Shown: in pieces, positions 57,271-64,000 of the stretch
Layout of the letters: each line of letters starts with the position of its first letter
Position numbering within the stretch: the stretch's first letter is position 1
Assembly: GCA_013399305.1 (NCBI GenBank)
Contig: VXAI01000015.1
Coordinates: forward strand, 5,573,044-5,637,043
Length of the DNA stretch: 64,000 bases
DNA from: Rostratula benghalensis
Lineage: Eukaryota > Chordata > Aves > Charadriiformes > Rostratulidae
Reading direction: 5' to 3'
The notes under the pieces: generated by a model
Told to the model about the DNA's origin: nothing
The model's input: the letters and a program-made list of their open reading frames with translations, nothing else
Databases searched by the model: none
Made by a program: the position numbers and the translations under genes

Positions 57271-60000
57271 AGAAAGTGCAACATGGAAAAAAAAGAGTTT
57301 GCAAAACTGGGCTGTCCATGCCCTTGTAATCACGGCGTTTTCCCAAAGCCCTGCCCTGGGCACAGGGGAGGCTGCGGCTGGACCAGCGTCAGGACAGATG
57401 CTGCCTCTGCCCACAGGGTATGTGCTGCGTGGGCACAGCATCCTTGTCCTGCCAAAAACCTCACTGAGCTAGTTTTTTGGGAGTTGTCCCCAACACCATT
57501 TCATGATGTCAAAGGTTTTCTCAGTGGAAAGCTATCTGCTCCTGCCACCTTCACCTGGAGGGCAGAGGATGGGGATGCTCAGCAGATACAGGTACCCTGG
57601 CACAGCTGGACCATCCCTGGCTGGCTGTTCCCAAACCCCATCAGGGAGACTTTGGGGAAAAAAAATCAGGGCTATTTTCATGCATTGTGAAACATCTCTC
57701 AAAAAGGGTGTGCATTTTATTCTCTTGGTTGGTCATAAATGCAAAAAAACCTTGAACCGTGGCCTGCTCTGCATCCGCTTTGTATGAAATATCGGTGTTG
57801 AAATGCCAGATTCTGCAGCCAGCGACATTTCAGATGAGGGGAGAGATACGCGGTGTGACCTTTCTGCATAAAAACATGACTCCTGCTGGCACCCAGGGCT
57901 GTGCCAAGGGCTTAAACCTCAGCCTACACTAGCAGAGAGCAAATATCAAGCCTGCAAAATGCCCTGGGGAAAGCAGGCAGCCCCAGCAGGCGGATATGTG
58001 AGCCCCGGCCCCCCCTTAGCCCTAACGAGGCGCTTCATTAGGGGCTGGGTGGGAAGCGCCTGCCTCCCTCCCTCTCTCCCTCCCTCCCGCAGCTGGGACA
58101 CGGATGCTCATGTCATGGCTTATTGCTTTTCATTTGGGCAGGGTTCAGGCGGTGATGGAGTCAAAGGGAGGGACTGTGGCTGTTCCCAGAACAAGAGGTC
58201 ATCTGTTTTCTTTCAGGGGATTTGGCTCCGATTTCATCATTTTGAAGAACAGTGAGGCCCTTTTATCTGCTGGGGAAGGGCTTTCATGGAGGGGGGCCTG
58301 GTAAGCTTGTCTCAGCCTTGTGTGATAACTCATTTGAGACCCTCACAAGAAACCTGAGATCTGCTTCATGCCTTGGGAAAGTGCCCTAATGAGGCAGAGC
58401 AGAGGCTGAGGATGCTGTGGAGCCATTGCAGCCCTGATCCCCAGGACCAGGAGGGCGTGCGAGCACCTGCCACACTCCACACTGAGCATCCCACTACTTG
58501 CACGATGCTGTGGAGATGGCCAAATTGTCCTTTTTACCCTATATTTTCCCTGCAGTACCTATAATAGCTCTTTTCAAGGCCACAGTAACTGGCGCTGGTC
58601 TTAGCCTCCGCCTCCCAAATACATTTTTGGATAAAACTGTGAGTGCTTGCGTGCTGAGGTGAGATGGATATTTTTAAATCAGCTGCCAGACTTTACAGAG
58701 CAATTACACTCTGGGTTCCCAAATAGCCCTGAGCTCGGTCACCGGCTGAAAATGCCTCCCGGTGCGTTGGCACGGGGCTGGCGTGGGTCGGGGAGCTTTG
58801 CAGGCAACCCTAAATGTTGGGATTAGGCACAGCTGGAGCTCGAGCAAGGCCAGAGGGGCCCATAGCCCGGCTGCCCAAGCCCATATGGGAAGGAATGGTT
58901 CCCAGATGTTGTGCAAAGCCCACCTTTGGGGAAAAAAAAATAAATAAAAATCTCTGATCCTATCCTTGAGATTCCAGACATTTACTTTGCCTTCTTCCCA
59001 CCCTCCACACTGTCAGCTGGGTCTTGGTACTGCTCATGGAGCACCTCTGGATGAGGAATTTCTGTCATGGCAAGGCAATAGTGGCTTTTTGTGCAAACAA
59101 TTCCCAGGGTTTTTTTAGTGCTTTCCCATTTGTTGAATGTTTTCAGCTCATTGTGACAGTAGCTCATTTAACACCAAGAAAAATACATGAATTTTGAAGG
59201 TGGTGGATGTGCCTTTGCTGAGGATGCTCTGAAGTGCTTGAACTCACACTCCTGGGTGCTGGAACAACTGCTGTTTTTTAGGACAGTAATTTCACCTCAC
59301 TGTCCCCAGGACTGAGGTCTGGGAGAGCCACCACACCTGGGGAGCAGGTCTTCCCAAGAAAGTTCCCTTTCAGCAGCTCTCCAGAAGCATTGCTGTGACT
59401 TGGGCCCTGCAATGCCCAGAAGACAGCCCAGATCCAGGCAGTGCCCAGGAGACTATTTCATCATGCATAGGAGGATATTTTGGGAATATCCTGGCCCTGG
59501 CAGGGGGCCAGGGGCAGGCAGGGACACGATAAATCCTTCAGCATCTGTTGCTGGCTCTGTCTTTTCTCCCTTCAGTTTGCTACAGGAGTTGGTTTTCCCA
59601 TGAGAGCAAGGGAATGATGATCTTGTTTTAATCATCACTGTCCTCCTCTGAGCAGAAGACTATAGAATTAGAGATGGCACTGTGTGGAGACTCAGCTCCA
59701 CCTATTCCCCTCTTTAATCCCTATTTTTTTCACCTGGCTGCTCCTGGCCCCAGTTTTCTCCATCTGCCCATCACTGCCTGCTCCCTGGCCAGCTCTTGCA
59801 GGCAGGAGCATAATGCGACACAGCCCTTAGAGCTCTTCTGCTCTGAGGCTTTTAAGATATCCAGGAGGGCTGGGTGCCCTGCCACTGCCCCCTGTTCCCT
59901 CAGCTCTGCTCTGCCTGCCAGGCTCTGGCTCCTGCAGTCTGCAGGAGGATTTATCACTGGGGAAATGCAGTGCTCTGACTTATAAAAGTAGGGCATCCAC
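57271..60000. other. Mostly featureless unique sequence
   Basis: GC-richer DNA with the CT repeat at 58062-58088 and CpG-containing stretches near 57985-58060 and 58735-58795. An AT-richer patch lies at about 58930-59200. A 151-codon + frame at 57235-57690 overlaps nothing recognisable. No exon or RNA gene was supported. Confidence 0.48.
58062..58088 (+). repeat. (CTCC)n short tandem repeat
   Basis: About six imperfect CTCC units on the + strand. Confidence 0.88.
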
Positions 60001-60170
60001 TTGGCAGCTTAAGAAATAATGGGAGATCGGTTTAATTATTCCACAGAAATGCTCAGATTGTGCAGATGCCTAACTTAGGTTTAATATAATTAAGATAACT
60101 CACGTCTATAAACATGTCTGGGACTGAGGTTCAAGCTGTGGATCCAAGCCCACAGTTTTCCTCACTGATT
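60001..60170. promoter_or_regulatory. Candidate conserved non-coding element (short)
   Basis: AT-rich patch with TAATTA at 60033-60038 and GTTTAATATAATTAAGATAAC. It is sharply bounded by GC-richer DNA. Inference only. Confidence 0.3.
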
Positions 60171-60960
60171 TCAATTGGAGCTTCAAGCATCCGGTACAAG
60201 CAGGATGTGCCCAGGCTCGGCACCATGCCTGACCCCACCAGGCACCACTGGACCCTTTGGTTTGGGTCTGTGATGCTGGGGAAGATGTTTTTCTCAGGTT
60301 CCCAGATGGTTTTCCACATGGATGCTGGGGGGCAGCTGGGCAGCCAGGTCCCACGCTGGGGCACACTGCCAGCCTTGGTGCTGGCATCCATTGTGCTTAA
60401 TGGAACAGGGTAGAAAAGAAAAAACCAACCAAACTACTACATTGCTGGCAATATCAATGCTCTGGGGTTATACTGAGCTTCTTTCTTCTTTTTTCTAGAA
60501 AATCACCCTTTCCTCCCCAGTATGCATTTAGAACCAGCTGGGCTGCCATGCCCCAGGGTAGTCCTGGCTGAGCCCAAATGCTTTTCCCAGGGCAGATGCT
60601 CATGTTCTGCTTTGCAAGGTGAGCATCTCCTTGGCTTAGCAAATTCGGGAACTTGTTAGGCACTAAATAGCTGAAATATTGCCTTGTTTTTCTCCACTTC
60701 CACCTCCCTCTGGGCTCTTTCCTCCCACAGCCTAGCTTGTTCCTCCCTCCCCTGGTGTGTGCTGCTCTTCACAACTTGAAATGCCTCCTAAGATTCCTGT
60801 AATCGTTTATCAGTACAAAATATCGAAAGTGGGATGTTACTCACTAAAGGGCATCTTTGGCTGGGGTGTCTGTGGAGATGTAGCTGAGAAACACCAGGTA
60901 AAACCCAGCTCCTGGCCTTGCCAGGGGTGCAGCATCCCTCTGGCACCAACTGGTCCCAAT
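60171..60960. other. Unique non-coding sequence, nothing recognised
   Basis: GC-richer sequence. Frames of 93-99 codons lie on both strands at 60106-60413 and match nothing known. Confidence 0.5.
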
Positions 60961-61085
60961 CCCCATTGATCCAGGCTGCGATTAATCTTCTCATTTTTAA
61001 CTTTGACTTTAAAATCCCATGCAGCACCAAGGTAAATGTGCGAATGACACACATCACTGCGGAGTAATTAGACCGAACGCACGCG

Positions 61086-61105
61086 CACACACACACACAC
61101 ACACA
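61086..61105 (+). repeat. (CA)10 microsatellite
   Basis: Ten CA units, preceded by GCACGCG. Likely polymorphic. Confidence 0.95.
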
Positions 61106-61245
61106 GAGGCACAGCAGTACTGATTTCTGCATTAGCATGATAATGAATGTTCTCACTAGAAGCTTGTAATTATGTTTCCTCTTTTTTTCCCCTCCCCCTG
61201 AAAGTATAATTAATTATGAATAGAGCCAGAGTTTGACGCTAACGC

Positions 61246-61269
61246 TTTTTTTTTTTTTTTTTTTTTTTT
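61246..61269 (+). repeat. Poly(T), 24 bases
   Basis: Uninterrupted T24 followed by AAATCCC. No minus-strand retroelement body was recognised next to it. Confidence 0.92.
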
Positions 61270-61400
61270 AAATCCCTTTTGGTTCTATTTCTGCCCTATT
61301 AAAAATTTATGAAGGAGCCAGAGGTAAAGTCATTTTCCCAGACAGTTCCTCCTATATATTCAATGGGAATAATATTAAAAAATAATAATAACAGAAGAAG

Positions 61401-62289
61401 GCACAAGGGGACTTTGCAGAAGGTTTTATCCCCTCTTCTTTAGGCCGTCACCCAAGTAAGACACTGCATTTGCCCACTGAAAGCCAAGGTCCATCCCTGT
61501 CATGGCAGCTCGAGGTGAGCGCTGCTGGTGGACATGGAATTGGCTGTGGGTATCACAAGGTGAAAGCAGCCTCCGGAGGTGCCACCCCTGCAGGTCCTCT
61601 CCCCAAAGCCCATGCAGTCACGCAGGGTAGAAGTCAGGATGGGGTGGTGATACGCTCTGGGAGGAAAAAAAACCCCAAAAACTTTATTTGTTTAAAGCAG
61701 AAAAAAAAAATAATTACAGACAGGCACTTTCAATACCTTGGGAAAGTTATTTAGGAAAACCAGATGCAAAATCAAAAACTTCTAAGGAAGTGCTTTTTGT
61801 TTTCAGTCGGCTCCCAGGGAGGAAGGTAAAGGATGTGTTTCTTGCTGATAAAGCGTTGGTGTCTGTGTGGCTGCAGCACACCTGGACCCTCCTGGGAAGC
61901 CCATCCCAGTGGTGCCCTGGCTGCATGGATACAGGACAAACCTCAAGCTTCAGTCCCAAAGGCTGTGACGGTGTGACTGCTCACAGCGGGGGAAGATGCT
62001 TCCTCCCCACCTCCAGCATACCTCAGCTTTTCCCCGGAAAACCTGGTTTTAATCACACCAACCTTTGGGGACAGAAACAGGGAAAATAATTGAAACTGGC
62101 TCAGCAGTTTGGGGTGTAAAGGTGCATCATGGGGGGACAGGGACTGAGGATGAATTATTACCTGATCACAGGACCTCCATCCTTCCAGCCCCAGAAGAGA
62201 CCCTCCCAGTGCCACAGGTTTTGCCCCCCTGCTGACAAAGCCCGTCTTGTTTCGCCCTCCTCCTCCGCCGGTTGCCATTCATACCACCA
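61401..62289. other. Unique non-coding sequence, nothing recognised
   Basis: GC-richer sequence with an A-rich stretch near 61660-61712. Frames of 133 (+) and 111 (-) codons overlap around 61688-62278 and resemble no known protein. Confidence 0.5.
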
Positions 62290-62720
62290 AGCCTTCCCTT
62301 GCTGTAGGTGTGAACTGTTTTTTCTTTTTAAATTGCATTTATTCTAACAAATGTCTCATACAAACACAATTGCAGGTTTGCTAGAGGGAGATGCTATTTG
62401 CAGGCAGCCTTGCACAAAGGCAGATTTATTCTCCTTCCATTCATTTGAAGCTAAAGTAATAGCTCTAACTACATCTGACTTATAATAAGCGCGTTACTGG
62501 GAACAAACCACCTGTATTCTGCATGTATTTCCCTCTTTGTCACCTCCATCTAGGCACTTTTTCTCCCTTTCTCTTTTTTTATTTCTTTTTCTTCTCTTTT
62601 TTTTTTTTTTACAATAACAAAATCAGAACCTTGTCAGTTGAAAGTTTATATGGCCTATTTATAGCACTCCGCTGTCTCCTGGCTTTTATGTTCCAGCATA
62701 AGTAGCTCTTTACCCTCTGC
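62290..62720. promoter_or_regulatory. Candidate AT-rich block with T/C-rich tract
   Basis: AT-rich unique patches (about 62310-62500 and 62610-62700) contain TTTTAAATTGCATTTATTC, GCTAAAGTAATAGC and TATGGCCTATTTATAGC. They are separated by the T/C-rich tract at 62558-62610. Weak regulatory candidate. Confidence 0.27.
62558..62610 (+). repeat. T/C-rich low-complexity tract
   Basis: About 50 bases of T with scattered Cs, ending in a T14 run before ACAATAAC. Confidence 0.85.
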
Positions 62721-64000
62721 TCACAAGGAGCCTAGCGTGAGCCTGAGCAGAGCCTGCACCTCCATAATAGCTCTTTTATCCTTCCCTGCAGAGGGGAAGT
62801 GTGCTCTGCTTTCCATGGACTCTCCTGCTTCAGCTCCAGCCTTGTTGGAGGAGAGCACCCATCCCCGCAGGCCAGAGGACTCTGTGGGATCTCTTTTGGT
62901 CAGGAATGTCCTTGAACTTGGGGGAGGGTCCCTTTAGGGAATTGGGATTGTTTTGCTGGGCAGAGCACCAACATGGTTTGCTGCTGTAGAGCATCTTGCT
63001 GGTAATCATCAGTCCCACCTTCTGGCGTGCGAAGGCTGGGAAGGGATCTCTGAAGTTTGACACACAAACTTGCCATCCACTTGATGACTTCCGTTAATAA
63101 GAAGAATGCGAGTGTTCCTCCAGGGAGCTTCAGTGGTTACTTGAGTGATTTTTGTGGTTAAGCTGGTACTTCAGTGCAGTTTGTGTATTTAAGAGGTCTT
63201 CACGGACAGGCAAGGCCAGATTCAGCATCGTCCATGGCCCATCTACACACTGTGGCTCGTTCCTGAACTTCTCTGTTCATTGTCTTCAGAGGTTATCTGG
63301 GATGGGGACTCAGGACAGGGTTTGGCAGAGATACTGAGGGAGGGCTCCTCCCTGCAGGCAGCAGCTCCCAGCACAGTGGTGGCAGAGATGGAAAGCAGAC
63401 GGTGGTTTGAGAGCAAGTCAGAATCACCGTAATGCACAGCAGCCTCACAACTCCCCAGACCCCCTGTGCCTGCTCTCCCGGGTACTTCCGAAGCCCCCAG
63501 GTCCTAGTGTCAGTCCTGGCTGTCGGGCTGAGAGAGCAGAGCTGATGGGAGCTGGGTACCAGTGCTCCCCTCCCATGGAGTGCTCCTGTGCCGGCGCACA
63601 CACACGCTCTTTTCCCCTCTCTCAGCACAAGGCACAGTGTCTCCTCTGTTACTGTGTCCTTCGTGGCACGTCACTGGGGCTCAGGCAGGACTCTCCCATC
63701 TGTTCCAGGCGGAAAGATTAGGATAAAAGGGGTCATTGTGCCTTTCTCCCTCCAACTAACTTTAATCCCTGTGAAGGGAAAACTCTAAATGCTAAAACAA
63801 ACTGGATGAGAGTGTCCTGCTCAGATGAGATGTTTGTAGGATAAACAACCATTATGGAACAAAATAGGGAAAAAAAAAAAAAAAAAAAAAAAGCAAAATA
63901 AACAGTGTTTCAGGCAGTAACACAGCTGGCTTTTGCCTGGTCCAGTGCTGGAGAGACGGGACTAGGGGAGCATGGATCTGCCATAGCCTGGCTCCTCCAT
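62721..64000. other. Unique non-coding sequence, nothing recognised
   Basis: GC-richer sequence with overlapping short frames on both strands and the A23 run at 63870-63892. No exon, RNA gene or dispersed repeat was recognised up to the window end. Confidence 0.5.
63870..63892 (+). repeat. Poly(A), 23 bases
   Basis: Uninterrupted A23 followed by GCAAAATAAACAG. It contains no recognisable retroelement or processed transcript upstream. Confidence 0.92.

Larger units (their letters stand above)
60961..61400. promoter_or_regulatory. Candidate conserved non-coding element cluster
   Basis: AT-rich unique DNA carrying GCGATTAATCTTC, GCATTAGCATGATAATG, CTTGTAATTATG and TAATTAATTA at 61207-61216. 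It is interrupted by the CA repeat at 61086-61105 and the T24 run at 61246-61269. The unique parts have enhancer-like texture; the tracts are simple sequence. Confidence 0.37.

Noticed and set aside
1..64000. tRNA, rRNA, known microRNA hairpins, CRISPR arrays, bacterial operons, viral genes
   Set aside because: I read both strands for tRNA B-box-like words, familiar microRNA seeds and regularly spaced repeats and found none. The DNA is vertebrate nuclear in character.

Overview
The window looks like non-coding nuclear DNA from a bird. The main evidence is a set of truncated CR1 LINE fragments. They carry the avian CR1 3' end (a run similar to GGTTGGACTAGATGAC followed by ATTCTATGATTCTATGA-type tails). 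I recognise no Alu, B1/B2, L1 or other mammal-specific repeats. Base composition is mixed, CpG is sparse apart from a few small clusters, and homopolymer and dinucleotide tracts are typical of vertebrate intergenic or intronic DNA. A 78-base N run at 1034-1111 shows that this is a draft assembly.

I could not support a single host protein-coding exon, tRNA, rRNA or known microRNA. Almost all open reading frames are short, overlap on both strands and resemble no protein I know. The only frames with recognisable protein similarity are decayed CR1 ORF2 (reverse transcriptase C-terminal) remnants at about 22.4-22.95 kb and 55.7-56.15 kb. The two longest frames (242 codons on +, 319 codons on -) converge at 30.1-31.7 kb and match nothing I recognise. 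The window is best read as part of a gene desert, or of one or more very large introns.

Layout: GC-richer, featureless unique sequence alternates with AT-richer blocks of about 150-900 bp. These blocks are dense in TAATTA, TTAATTAA, octamer (ATGCAAAT) and similar motifs. Their texture resembles conserved non-coding elements, which often act as developmental enhancers. The clearest are near 5.05-5.65, 6.9-7.25, 10.55-10.85, 14.5-15.0, 17.4-18.0, 18.4-18.75, 26.6-27.0, 33.0-33.5, 38.1-39.3, 40.85-41.15, 42.5-42.8, 44.75-45.6, 47.95-49.6, 56.5-57.25 and 60.95-61.4 kb. Conservation cannot be seen in one sequence, so these are hypotheses from composition and motif content. Recognisable CR1 totals only about 1.5 kb and none of it falls inside the best blocks, which fits selection against insertion but does not prove it.

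I did not find evidence of a new biological system. The most useful leads are the block-wise candidate regulatory landscape, a small CpG-rich cluster at 14.53-14.75 kb, an unassigned block at 12.9-14.4 kb that may be an old retroelement, and the convergent long frames at 30.1-31.7 kb.
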